From contig NZ_JIAC01000001.1 in assembly GCF_000687995.1 (NCBI RefSeq), forward strand, positions 124,001-188,000: a stretch of 64,000 nucleotides of DNA. The letters run 5' to 3'. Both the position numbers and the translations under genes were made by a program. Under the pieces are notes generated by a model that had not been told where the DNA came from, did no database searches, and was given only the letters and a program-made list of their open reading frames with translations. Source of the stretch: Selenomonas ruminantium AC2024. Lineage in GTDB: Bacteria; Bacillota; Negativicutes; Selenomonadales; Selenomonadaceae. Below, one piece after another: positions 19,429-27,629 of this stretch; within the stretch, counting starts at the first letter, position 1; every line of letters begins with the position of its first letter.

Positions 19429-19656
19429 TTACTCTTTCGGCAGGCCGGCGCTTAAGTCCAAATCCATGGGCACCGGAGCGGCCGCTTGTTGATTTTCTTC
19501 CTGTATCGCGCGATAGATTTCACCGCGATAAATCTTTATATCACGCGGTGCTTCAATAGCAATGCGAACATTGTCTCCCTGAACTTCCACCACGTTAATA
19601 ACGATATTGTCGCCAATCATAATCTGCTGACGAGGTTTGCGAGTAAGTACGAGCAT
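19429..19656 (-). CDS. csrA: Carbon storage regulator CsrA (RNA-binding translational repressor)
   Basis: A 75-residue protein with the standard CsrA start MLVLTRKPRQQIMIGDNIVI and the core VRIAIEAPRDIKIYRGEIY. The RNA-contacting residues L4, R6 and the R44-type arginine region are present. It has a longer C-terminal tail (AAAPVPMDLDLSAGLPKE) than gamma-proteobacterial CsrA, as in Bacillus-type proteins that are controlled by FliW. Its ATG overlaps the fliW stop (TAATG), so the regulator and its antagonist are made together. Likely targets are the flagellin leaders in this window, all of which contain GGA motifs. Confidence 0.96.
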   Translation of the reverse strand: MLVLTRKPRQQIMIGDNIVINVVEVQGDNVRIAIEAPRDIKIYRGEIYRAIQEENQQAAAPVPMDLDLSAGLPKE

Positions 19657-20102
19657 TATTGTTCCTCCTTATTTTCCGGAAACAATCTATGCTTAGTCGT
19701 ATACCCACTCTTGTCCAGTACGAGCTGACGGGCTTGCATATTGGCTGTGTTCAATACCACGGGAGCCATAAGATTGGCCGTCATGTCCTGCACCTTGCCA
19801 TTATTGACCGTAATCAGCGTGTAGATAAGCATATCTTCCTGTCGATAAAGTTTCAGTTTTTCCTGATTTTCATCATCAAGCTCAAACTCATAATCGGGGA
19901 AGAAGACAAAGGGCATAGTCATCAGAAACGCCAAATCCGGCGTTGCCAGCGACTGCAGAAACACATAGGGGCTTTCCTCATCATAGGGAACAATCACAAA
20001 TTCATGTTCATCTTCAAAGGCGGGTATGCCATCAGCAAAATGTACAATCTTGTCTTCTGCTACTTCTACTTCACCAAATCGTAATGTGTTGACCTTTTTC
20101 AT
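19656..20102 (-). CDS. fliW: FliW, flagellar assembly factor and CsrA antagonist
   Basis: A 148-residue protein with FliW signatures: a start like VNTLRFGEVEV, IVHFADGIPAFEDEHEFVIVPY, SPYVFLQSLATPDLAFLMTMPF, and MTANLMAPVVLNTANMQARQLVLD near the end. FliW binds CsrA allosterically, and free flagellin sequesters FliW, so flagellin translation is repressed when flagellin accumulates in the cytoplasm. Direct overlap with csrA supports this pairing here. Confidence 0.95.
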   Translation of the reverse strand: MKKVNTLRFGEVEVAEDKIVHFADGIPAFEDEHEFVIVPYDEESPYVFLQSLATPDLAFLMTMPFVFFPDYEFELDDENQEKLKLYRQEDMLIYTLITVNNGKVQDMTANLMAPVVLNTANMQARQLVLDKSGYTTKHRLFPENKEEQ

Positions 20103-20133
20103 CTGCTATGCCTCCACTTCCACATCATTTACA

Positions 20134-20730
20134 TCATGCGTAAATATCGTACTTGCCTTCGGTCACCCAACGTTTTACATCAGCCTTTTGCTGCATATAA
20201 GTCTCAACCTTGCCCGGCGTAAAATTCGTCTCTGCAAAAGCCTTGGCATTAATATCAATAGATACATCCCCCAAATCCGGTTCTCCCACCGCTTCAACAG
20301 GATGGAATTTAATCACTGGGTCGGGGATGAGTTCCGTCGTAATATGCCAATTTTTGCTTTGTTCTATCTCTTGACGAAGCTTGCTGTCATACCGCTGTTC
20401 CACGGGCTTCTTGCCCTTCTTGCCGCTATTTTCTACATTGTCCCAAGCCTCCTGGGTCCAACGAGAAGTCGTCTTAGACAAGTCGGAAAAGCCCTGCTGA
20501 CCATGCTCACGGGCAAAATCTGCGTGATTTGTAAAACCATAAGCATGGCGGCTGGGGTATTGGTCAATTTCCACGGAGGGCTGGGTCCAGTGCCTGTTGG
20601 AACGGGGCAGTCTGGCCTCCGAGTGCAGCTCCGCTGGAGTAGAATGTGCCTCCAGCTTGCCCAGCTGGGTATGCATACCAATCATGGGTTGGGTGAACCG
20701 CATATTAAGCCTTGGTATATTGCTTAGCAT
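20134..20730 (-). CDS. DUF6470 (YviE-like) protein of the flagellar operon
   Basis: A 198-residue protein starting IPRLNMRFTQPMIGMHTQLGKLE, similar in pattern to YviE/DUF6470 proteins, which sit between flgL and fliW in Bacillus. It contains histidine- and tryptophan-rich stretches (YGFTNHADFAREHGQQG, SRWTQEAWDN) and a C-terminal KADVKRWVTEGKYDIYA. Function is unknown in the family. The position is the main support. Confidence 0.8.
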   Translation of the reverse strand: MLSNIPRLNMRFTQPMIGMHTQLGKLEAHSTPAELHSEARLPRSNRHWTQPSVEIDQYPSRHAYGFTNHADFAREHGQQGFSDLSKTTSRWTQEAWDNVENSGKKGKKPVEQRYDSKLRQEIEQSKNWHITTELIPDPVIKFHPVEAVGEPDLGDVSIDINAKAFAETNFTPGKVETYMQQKADVKRWVTEGKYDIYA

Positions 20731-20821
20731 AGATTACTTCACCCTTTCCTTGGGAAATTCCTGCTAAATCCTTTTACTTACTCTTATTTTACCATGTTTT
20801 TCTTAAAATTTCCCTAAAAAT

Positions 20822-22150
20822 TTACAGATAATCCGCCAGACTCTGAGGCAGAATCCTCCCCCCCAACGACAAGCTCATATTATAAATAGTCTGCTCCTGC
20901 ATCAGCTGAACAGCCAGTTTCGCCACATCAGTTGATGACGTATTGGTAATGTCCCCCGTAATAATTTCGTTCTGGGTATTCAACATCGTGCTAACGGAAT
21001 TATAGAGTTGAGTTCGAGCCCCTAGCTTGGTCTCTGTCTTTACTGTTTGAGCATGAGCTTCATCAGCAATTGTAACACCATCCGTATCCAACCAAATATG
21101 ATCATCTCCTACCACCTTAGCATGAACGGTAATCATTTCATTTAGCATGGCCGTACCAGATGGCGCATTACCAGAAGCGGGATCATCAAAGATATCCATG
21201 CCAAAAATCTCTTTTGCTGTAGCATTGACCGTATCAGCAGTTGGCTCGGTGGTTCCATTTTTCTTTACCATAGAAACATATTTATTGTCCCCATTGAAAG
21301 AAGCAATCTGCTGCTCTATTGTCTCGAATTCCAAAGTAACACTTGCACCATCCACCGTTATATTTGCACTAAAGCTAGTACCAGCTGCATTAATCACGCC
21401 TTTATTATCAAAGTACTTGGCAACATCTGTAGATCCTCCCCAACCACTAACTGTCCCTGCTGCATCTCCCGATTGCACAGTTGTCTGACCAGCAGCTAAT
21501 TTATCCTTATAGCCATCATCCATAAATTTTTTGCTATAAACACTGCCATCTTTCGTATTTAGATAATAAGTATTACCATCACTACCTTTTAGTGATAACA
21601 TCTGACGCAAAGTTCCTGTCTCCTCCACACCGTTGGTGCCTGAGAAAAAACTTTGCTGGGTTTCATCCAAAGTCTTAGTCGTACCTCTTTCGAATAATTT
21701 ATCGGACAGTTCAAATGGTTTGGTCAAATCCGTCTGACCTCCAAATACGTAGCTATCCCCTTGCATAGTATTGCCCAAAGATACGATTTCCTGAATCTCC
21801 GCCATCATTTCCTTGCCGATAGCCTGCATATCCGTAAGATTGTTCGTATCATTTGCAGCAGCAATAGTCTTTTCCTTAAAAGTGGTTTGAATGGCAGTCA
21901 TATTTACTAGTGCCGCATCGGAAGTCTTCATCCAGGCCAGCCCCGTATTGACATTATTGGTATACTGTTCATTCTCATTAAGCGAAGTATCATAGCGGAT
22001 AAATTTCGAATAATCCACAGGATTATCTGAGGGACGATGTAATTTACTGCCATCCCCTTGTTCTAACAGACTAGTCTGGCGAGTATTGGCATCGTTTAAC
22101 TGTTTCTGATAACCGTAGACCATCTGATTGCTGCTTACACGAATGGACAT
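20822..22150 (-). CDS. flgL: Flagellar hook-filament junction protein FlgL (HAP3)
   Basis: A 442-residue flagellin-like protein. The N-terminal helix reads IRVSSNQMVYGYQKQLNDANTR with a DNPVDYSKFIRYDTSLNENEQY segment, the usual HAP3 form. The C-terminal helix carries NTSSTDVAKLAVQLMQEQTIYNMSL and ends near GGRILPQSLADYL. It joins the FlgK ring to the filament. The middle insertion (about 150-340) is variable and enriched in Gly, Thr and Ser. The gene starts 28 bases after flgK. Confidence 0.92.
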   Translation of the reverse strand: MSIRVSSNQMVYGYQKQLNDANTRQTSLLEQGDGSKLHRPSDNPVDYSKFIRYDTSLNENEQYTNNVNTGLAWMKTSDAALVNMTAIQTTFKEKTIAAANDTNNLTDMQAIGKEMMAEIQEIVSLGNTMQGDSYVFGGQTDLTKPFELSDKLFERGTTKTLDETQQSFFSGTNGVEETGTLRQMLSLKGSDGNTYYLNTKDGSVYSKKFMDDGYKDKLAAGQTTVQSGDAAGTVSGWGGSTDVAKYFDNKGVINAAGTSFSANITVDGASVTLEFETIEQQIASFNGDNKYVSMVKKNGTTEPTADTVNATAKEIFGMDIFDDPASGNAPSGTAMLNEMITVHAKVVGDDHIWLDTDGVTIADEAHAQTVKTETKLGARTQLYNSVSTMLNTQNEIITGDITNTSSTDVAKLAVQLMQEQTIYNMSLSLGGRILPQSLADYL

Positions 22151-22177
22151 TTTATTTCACCTCATTTGCTATGTAAA

Positions 22178-23941
22178 TTAACGGCCAACTACGCCGGTGC
22201 TGTTTATGAGCCTGTCCAGCATTTCATCCATAGTGGTCAGACACCGAGAGCAGGCACTATAACCTTTCTGGAAAGTAATCATATTGGTGAGTTCCTCATT
22301 CCAATCCACTCCAGATGTAGAGGATCTCCAGTTGACAATTTGAGTAATCAAATCGTCCTGCGCACTTTCTTTAGTATCCACAGACGCTGCATCCGTTCCC
22401 AACTGACTCATAACCGACTGATAATACGCATTTAGGGAAATATCATGAATCGAACGGTTATTCATATTCACTGTCGTGCCGCTATAAGTCACTGTAGCCG
22501 TAGTGCTCACATTGTCAGAAGCCAAATTAAATAATGAACTCAGGTTAACAGCATTAGTACCATCTTTCGTCCCATCAGTCTTTACACTATATGTTGTTAA
22601 ATATGTACCACTACTGTTGACATCCTGTTCCACAGATAATTTGCGAGCCGCCACCAAGCTTGTCCCGCCAGCCTCTGTAAGCTTACTATTAATACGCATA
22701 GCGTTAATAATATTCATGCCTTTTAGGTTAGTAGTGCTGTTTACTGTACCAGTAATTTGCACTTCAGGCGTCCGAACTACGGTACCATTTACTGTTGTTG
22801 TATTATAAGCAAGGGAACGTGTAATAGATGCATATGTATATTCTGTAGCTACCACACAACTATTGGTCGCATCCCAAACATAAGCAGTATTATTATCGCC
22901 AAAGAAGTTGATTCCATACGTGGGACCTGTGTACGGTGTAGTGTTGTTATATGTACCAATATCGCTGTCCGTTCCGTCAATCCCTACCCCTTGCTGATGC
23001 ATGGAATTGAATGTAGTCATCATAAAAGCAGCCATATCAGCCAAGCTGTCTATGTAGCCCTTATCCTCTGCAATGGTATCCAACTCCGCCTTTAATGCTC
23101 CATTCTGAGGAATAAAGGCAATGCCAGACTCCTTAATCTGAATGGTATAATCATTGAGACCATAATCCGCATTGGCATAAGGATCAGACATTTCCAACGT
23201 CAACTTATTGATGCCATTGACCATGGAGATACCATTAGACACAATGGTGTACATTCCCTTGTCATCTTCATATACATTGAGGTTCATATATGTGGAGAGC
23301 TTATCCACCAAAAGGTCACGCTGGTCGCGCAAGTCATTGGCCTGTGCTCCCACAGCTTCAGCTCCCATAATATTTTTATTCAACTCAACGATTTGGTCGT
23401 TGATGTCATTTATCGTATTTAAATGCACCCGAATATCGTCATATTGAGCATTAATCTGATCCTGCAGTTGTGCAGCTGCTGTAGTCATCTTGTCGATGAA
23501 GATATTGCCTTTCTCTATAACGGTTACACGATTACTGTCCGTAGAAGCATTCGTAGATAAATCACTCCAAGCCCGGTAAAATAAATCCATGGCCGTCTTT
23601 ACGCCAGTTTTATCCGAATCATCAAAAATAGCTTCCAATTTATCATAGTTCACCTGTGCCGCCTTGTAGTATTCATGGGTGGAAGTCTCTGCCCAGTACT
23701 GTTTATCGGCATAGATATTGCGGGCACGCTGAATGGACAGTGCATCGACGCCCGTGCCGACCAGCACGCCGCCATAGATGGACGGCACTTCCAGTGCTCT
23801 GGTAGCCGCCTGGTTCACGGCCTGGCGGGAATAACCTTCCGTAGACGCATTGGTGATATTGTGGCCGACGGTATCGAGGGACAACTGGTTGGCGAACACG
23901 CCGCGCACCATGGTATTAAGTCCGGAAAACGTAGAACGCAT
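22178..23941 (-). CDS. flgK: Flagellar hook-associated protein FlgK (HAP1)
   Basis: A 587-residue protein. The N-terminus (STFSGLNTMVRGVFANQLSLDTVGHNITNASTEGYSRQ) carries the rod-hook-filament motif, and IYGGVLVGTGVDALSIQRARN follows. The C-terminus (NWNEELTNMITFQKGYSACSRCLTTMDEM) has the usual FlgK helix, with two cysteines (CSRC) that are unusual in this family position. FlgK caps the hook and forms the first junction ring. It is about 60 residues longer than the Bacillus protein in the middle domains. Confidence 0.94.
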   Translation of the reverse strand: MRSTFSGLNTMVRGVFANQLSLDTVGHNITNASTEGYSRQAVNQAATRALEVPSIYGGVLVGTGVDALSIQRARNIYADKQYWAETSTHEYYKAAQVNYDKLEAIFDDSDKTGVKTAMDLFYRAWSDLSTNASTDSNRVTVIEKGNIFIDKMTTAAAQLQDQINAQYDDIRVHLNTINDINDQIVELNKNIMGAEAVGAQANDLRDQRDLLVDKLSTYMNLNVYEDDKGMYTIVSNGISMVNGINKLTLEMSDPYANADYGLNDYTIQIKESGIAFIPQNGALKAELDTIAEDKGYIDSLADMAAFMMTTFNSMHQQGVGIDGTDSDIGTYNNTTPYTGPTYGINFFGDNNTAYVWDATNSCVVATEYTYASITRSLAYNTTTVNGTVVRTPEVQITGTVNSTTNLKGMNIINAMRINSKLTEAGGTSLVAARKLSVEQDVNSSGTYLTTYSVKTDGTKDGTNAVNLSSLFNLASDNVSTTATVTYSGTTVNMNNRSIHDISLNAYYQSVMSQLGTDAASVDTKESAQDDLITQIVNWRSSTSGVDWNEELTNMITFQKGYSACSRCLTTMDEMLDRLINSTGVVGR

Positions 23942-23996
23942 GATATTTCACCTATTAATCCTTTCTTGTTTATCCTGCCAAAACTTGTCCTGACCA

Positions 23997-24464
23997 TCAA
24001 ACGCTGGAATCAAACATCTTGATTTCCCGCCGGCTCTCACCTGCTGCAGCATCCTGATTATAGGTATCGCTGGCCACAGTCCGGGTTAGCACATTGATAT
24101 GGAAGTCCACATACTGCTTGCCCTTCTCCAGCAAAAGACGGGTCGCCATCACTTCCCTTGCCAGAGTATCTTCAACTTCCTGTGCCCGATGCAACAGATG
24201 CACGGCAATTCCCCTGGCCTCCGAATCCGGTATTTTCGCCAGCACCGCTTGCAGTGATGAGGATTTCTTTCCCTGCAAAAATTCCCGTTTCTGTTTCTCT
24301 AATTTTCCCAGTTCGAGCAGCACTGGCTCCATTTCCTGTACGGCTGCCACGATATTGGCACCCTTATTTTCCGCCTGAATGGTGTTTTTTATTGCTTTTA
24401 ATTTTTCCAAACATCTGTTGCTGATGAGAATCTGCTCCCTCAGCAAACGTACGACTTCGTCCAT
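23997..24464 (-). CDS. FlgN-family flagellar chaperone (second copy)
   Basis: A 155-residue helical protein, MDEVVRLLREQILISNRCLEKLKAI, then EPVLLELGKLEKQKREFLQ and a final LLEKGKQYVDFHINVLTRT. The last segment is the FlgN C-terminal helix that binds FlgK and FlgL. The tail ends in IKMFDSSV. It follows another FlgN-like gene by 21 bases and precedes flgK, so each of the two junction proteins may have its own chaperone. Identified by pattern and position. Confidence 0.75.
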   Translation of the reverse strand: MDEVVRLLREQILISNRCLEKLKAIKNTIQAENKGANIVAAVQEMEPVLLELGKLEKQKREFLQGKKSSSLQAVLAKIPDSEARGIAVHLLHRAQEVEDTLAREVMATRLLLEKGKQYVDFHINVLTRTVASDTYNQDAAAGESRREIKMFDSSV

Positions 24465-24485
24465 TTCTGTATCTCCTGTTTTGGG

Positions 24486-24968
24486 TCAAGCATTGTAGTC
24501 AAAATTCTTGCGGTGGCTCACCACTTCGCCGCCTTTCCCGTAGGCCGGCTCCACAGTTGCACCGCCGATACGGTTCAAATGATAAGCTGCCGCATTCATC
24601 GCGGCGCGAATTAGCACCGCATTGTTCTCGCTGAGTTCCCTGGCCTCCTGCACAGTTGCCTGCAGCATCGCATAAAGTTTCTGCAAGAGTTCCTGCGTTT
24701 TCCCTGCCGGGGCGAGTTTCAGGATATCCGTCATCTTGGAATCGGGTCCCAGCTTCTCGGAGGTCGCAGCCAATTTCAGCAATACATTTTGCCGGTTCTT
24801 TTCCAGTTGCGCAATCGTCGCAGTTAATTTCTCTTCCTGCGGGAGCAAGGCTTCCATGGTTTTCATGTCCACCAGCACCAGTGCCTGATGTTTCTTCTTG
24901 CCAAGTTCAATCAATGTTTTGTAAGTCTTGTTCAACTCATTCAAGGTATTTGCAAAATCCTGCCACAT
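24486..24968 (-). CDS. flgN: FlgN-family flagellar chaperone (YvyG-like)
   Basis: A 160-residue helical protein: FANTLNELNKTYKTLIELGKKKHQALVLVDMKTMEALLPQEEKLTATI is the FlgN N-terminal hairpin (the LVxxDxxxLxxxxxxEexLv pattern), followed by AAYHLNRIGGATVEPAYGKGGEV. It follows flgM by 25 bases, the order found in Bacillus (flgM-yvyG-flgK-flgL). A GGGAGGA ribosome-binding site precedes the ATG. Confidence 0.85.
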   Translation of the reverse strand: MWQDFANTLNELNKTYKTLIELGKKKHQALVLVDMKTMEALLPQEEKLTATIAQLEKNRQNVLLKLAATSEKLGPDSKMTDILKLAPAGKTQELLQKLYAMLQATVQEARELSENNAVLIRAAMNAAAYHLNRIGGATVEPAYGKGGEVVSHRKNFDYNA

Positions 24969-24993
24969 GAAAAATTTCCTCCCGCCTTAAATT

Positions 24994-25272
24994 TTAGAAG
25001 CGCACGCCTAAGAGACTGGCGGCAATATTCTCGCCCGATACGTTGTAGCTACCGTCTGCGACTTTCGCGCTGAGGTTCTGCACCTTTTCGCCACGGACAT
25101 CGTCCATGCTCTGGAGTTTTTGAAGCATGCTGCTAAAGCTCTGCCCTTCATGGGACAAAAGCACTTCATCGCTCTTTTCCACTTCCCGGGCACTGGCCGC
25201 CCGCTTCACGCCGCCTGCAGAACTTACGCTATAAGCCCCGGCTACAGCCTGCACATTGCCATTGATAATCAT
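24994..25272 (-). CDS. flgM: Anti-sigma-28 factor FlgM
   Basis: A 92-residue protein when started at the ATG at 25272 (AGGTGG eight bases upstream); GTG codons a few bases earlier are in frame but closer to the ribosome-binding site. The C-terminal half has the FlgM pattern VRGEKVQNLSAKVADGSYNVSGENIAASLL, which contacts sigma-28; the N-terminal part is polar and likely disordered. FlgM holds sigma-28 inactive until the hook is complete. The gene is read from a predicted sigma-28 promoter 67 bases upstream, a feedback arrangement. Confidence 0.9.
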   Translation of the reverse strand: MIINGNVQAVAGAYSVSSAGGVKRAASAREVEKSDEVLLSHEGQSFSSMLQKLQSMDDVRGEKVQNLSAKVADGSYNVSGENIAASLLGVRF

Positions 25273-25338
25273 CTTTTTCACCACCTGTTAATGAATTTCC
25301 TCACATCTTCTGAAGTTACAGAGTATCTTCTGATTGAA

Positions 25339-25365
25339 CTATCGACAAAAAAAGCAGGAAACTTA
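25339..25365 (-). promoter_or_regulatory. Sigma-28-type promoter of the flgM-flgN-flgK-flgL operon
   Basis: On the minus strand TAAG (25362-25365), a 15-base spacer and GTCGATAG (25339-25346). The -35 element is the loop of the terminator hairpin that ends the preceding gene, and the spacer is its 3' arm and T-run. Confidence 0.7.
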
Positions 25366-25378
25366 ATTCCTGCTTTTT
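25347..25378 (-). terminator. Intrinsic terminator after the YvyF-like gene
   Basis: A 12-bp stem (AAAAAGCAGGAA with TTCCTGCTTTTT) around the loop TTAAGT, with a run of seven T on the minus strand. The A/T flanks make it bidirectional in principle. Confidence 0.88.
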
Positions 25379-25462
25379 GGTCATTATTCACTATTATGTT
25401 AGATTATCATTAAAATCCGCCGGTTTTCGCCCATTATCAACTATAATGAGCAATTCCATATT

Positions 25463-25876
25463 TTAATCACGTTCTTTCGAACGGAAGCCCTGACCACGGT
25501 TCTGGTCAACCTTGGCCATCTGGCGGGCAGCAGCTTGCAGGGAAGCCTGCTTCTGCAGTTCGGAACGAGCCTTTTCCTCGCACTGCTGGCAAATCTTACC
25601 GGAGATAATGGGCGCACCGCACTTCTCACAAGGATAGGTCATCTTCACGCCAATCTGCTCAAAGCGGCCTTCGCGAATCATTTTCTTAATCATGCCCGCC
25701 GGAGCACCTGTAGCTTCGCAAATCTCAGGGATTTTGGCCCCGCGATGGTCGCGGACATACGCCACTACTTCCCGCTCTTTTTCCAAAATCTGATCATAGC
25801 AATCCATACAAACCTTATGGCCTGTATCGTTGAACAACTTGCCGCACATGGGACAATTCTTGATTTTTCCAGCCAT
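25463..25876 (-). CDS. YvyF-like flagellar operon protein with zinc fingers
   Basis: A 137-residue protein from the ATG at 25876 (GGAG eight bases upstream). It has an N-terminal zinc ribbon CPMCGKLF with CMDCYDQIL, a helix-turn-helix-like middle (AKIPEICEATGAPAGMIKKMIREGRFE), and a second zinc knuckle CEKCGAPIISGKICQQCE. This matches the TIGR03826 (YvyF) family, which stands before flgM in Bacillus. Function is unresolved; the fold suggests nucleic-acid or protein binding. It is separated from flgM by a terminator. Confidence 0.85.
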   Translation of the reverse strand: MAGKIKNCPMCGKLFNDTGHKVCMDCYDQILEKEREVVAYVRDHRGAKIPEICEATGAPAGMIKKMIREGRFEQIGVKMTYPCEKCGAPIISGKICQQCEEKARSELQKQASLQAAARQMAKVDQNRGQGFRSKERD

Positions 25877-25953
25877 ATTTCTCACTCCTTGGACGTGTTA
25901 TTATCTCGATTAGTGAGTTTATTCGCGGTTATCCTATGAATCTCCTGCCAGGT

Positions 25954-27606
25954 TTACCAAATTTTTCCCAACATAAACCAGACGCGTCCATTCGCCTTGG
26001 CCTTCTCGCTGAGATTGGGGTCGCCGCCAATACGGCGGGCGTAATCAAGGCGGGCAAACCAATCGTTGGGCTTGGTGTAAGAAAGTCCTACGCCCCAGCC
26101 TTTTAATGTCATCCCTGTCTCCTTGCTGCCAGGGAAGTAAGGCATATCATCCTTACGGAAGCGCACATGACCCATATCAAAGTAAGTGCTGAAAACCAGT
26201 CCGGGCACCTTGGTATAGAAACGTGTCTCCACTGTCCCCATAATGCCTTCATCCCCGGAGCCTTCGCCCTGCGGATATGCGCGGACACCGTTAGCCCCGC
26301 CAAGATACATGCGCTCGGAGCCATCCAGATTTTGACTGGCTATCTGTGCCGAGCCCTTTACCAGTACATCGGCTCTATTGCCTAACCGCTGTACTGCCGT
26401 AACATTAGCCTCAGCCTTCGTATAGCGCCCTTTCGCACTGTCATAAAGCATTCGTGCATTCTCAGAATCCAAGCCTAACGTACCGGTGGTTATTTTCCCC
26501 GAATAATTGAGGATTGCCCCTTTACGACGCTCAAACCCCTCCAAGCCAACATAAACGCTGTGGGTGTGTTTCTCCGTTGTGAAAGCCCCTCGCATCATTT
26601 CATCGGTCAATCTACGGTAGTTGTAACCATAATTAAACGTCAAGCCGCTGCGAGTCAAATGGTAGAGTGAACGGTGCCCATAAAGACTGATGGTCTCAGC
26701 TTTACCTTCCATCCCCATAGCTCCTAACCCCGTCTCATAATCCATTCGGCTAAAGCCAAGGCCTAAAGTAGTTCCTCCCCGGCCCACAATGGTTTCATAA
26801 TTAGCATAGTAATTGTGCATTCCTTTATTGGAAATAAGCGTCCCAACACTAACCTTATCACCATTACCGCTGACATCATAAATATTATGCTGCAAGCCAT
26901 AACGATATCGCCCCGTGTCTTCACTGCCATAATTTTCCACATAAAGTACAGTATTGCTACCCTTGCCCTTCTCGATTCGCACAGTAAGGTCGCTGGTACC
27001 AAAATCCTTGCCAGGGCTCAAAACACCAACGGCCTTCGTACCACTCACATCGGAAATGGAATACAGCGTAGTTTCCAGTTTCCCTGTACGGATAATCTCG
27101 CCAGACTTCAAGCCGTTAACAAAACCTTTTGCCACGCTTTCTTTTAGCTTACTGCGGTTATCAATTTTTATTTCACCGTAACGGCCAGGGATAACCCGGA
27201 TAACAATCATGCCATCAGAACTTTCCTGAGCTGGCACGTATGCAGCAGCTGCCGGATAGCCGTGTTGACGGCAATAGCGGGTGAGCTCCGCCAAAGTGGC
27301 ATTTAACTCCACCATTGTGCGTTTCTCGCCCATGCCATCCTGCAAAATCTTCGTTAATTCCCCCTTATCCAGATACAGATCAGGTGCCTCCATCCGAAAG
27401 TTCGTAATGGTAAATTCCACCGGCTTTTCCCCTTTTGGTTTATCCGGTGTAGTATTCTGCACTTCTGCTTCGGGACGTGGAAGTTCCTGATTTACCTCCT
27501 GTCCTGGTTGCGAGAGAGCAGGCGCAGCCCCCGCCACGCCGCCTCCTAAAGTTATAACAGCTGCTGTAAATCCTGCTGCAATTTTTAGTTGCCTTGGTTT
27601 CTTCAT
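25954..27606 (-). CDS. TpsB outer-membrane transporter (ShlB/FhaC family) of a two-partner secretion system
   Basis: A 550-residue protein with a signal peptide (MKKPRQLKIAAGFTAAVITLGGGVAGA) and a proline-rich linker. A POTRA-type region follows at about residues 65-145 (LAELTRYCRQHGYPAAAAYVP, IVIRVIPGRYGEIKIDN). The beta-barrel domain ends in aromatic LSEKAKANGRVWFMLGKIW. The motif VRAYPQGEGSGDEG (the usual VRGY-type loop of Omp85/TpsB barrels) and GWGVGLSYTKPNDWFARLDYARRIGG are present. It threads the TpsA passenger through the outer membrane. It starts 23 bases after tpsA with GAGGTGAGAT upstream, so it is co-transcribed. Its presence argues strongly for an outer membrane. Confidence 0.93.
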   Translation of the reverse strand: MKKPRQLKIAAGFTAAVITLGGGVAGAAPALSQPGQEVNQELPRPEAEVQNTTPDKPKGEKPVEFTITNFRMEAPDLYLDKGELTKILQDGMGEKRTMVELNATLAELTRYCRQHGYPAAAAYVPAQESSDGMIVIRVIPGRYGEIKIDNRSKLKESVAKGFVNGLKSGEIIRTGKLETTLYSISDVSGTKAVGVLSPGKDFGTSDLTVRIEKGKGSNTVLYVENYGSEDTGRYRYGLQHNIYDVSGNGDKVSVGTLISNKGMHNYYANYETIVGRGGTTLGLGFSRMDYETGLGAMGMEGKAETISLYGHRSLYHLTRSGLTFNYGYNYRRLTDEMMRGAFTTEKHTHSVYVGLEGFERRKGAILNYSGKITTGTLGLDSENARMLYDSAKGRYTKAEANVTAVQRLGNRADVLVKGSAQIASQNLDGSERMYLGGANGVRAYPQGEGSGDEGIMGTVETRFYTKVPGLVFSTYFDMGHVRFRKDDMPYFPGSKETGMTLKGWGVGLSYTKPNDWFARLDYARRIGGDPNLSEKAKANGRVWFMLGKIW

Positions 27607-27629
27607 GCTGTATATCTCACCTCAAATAA

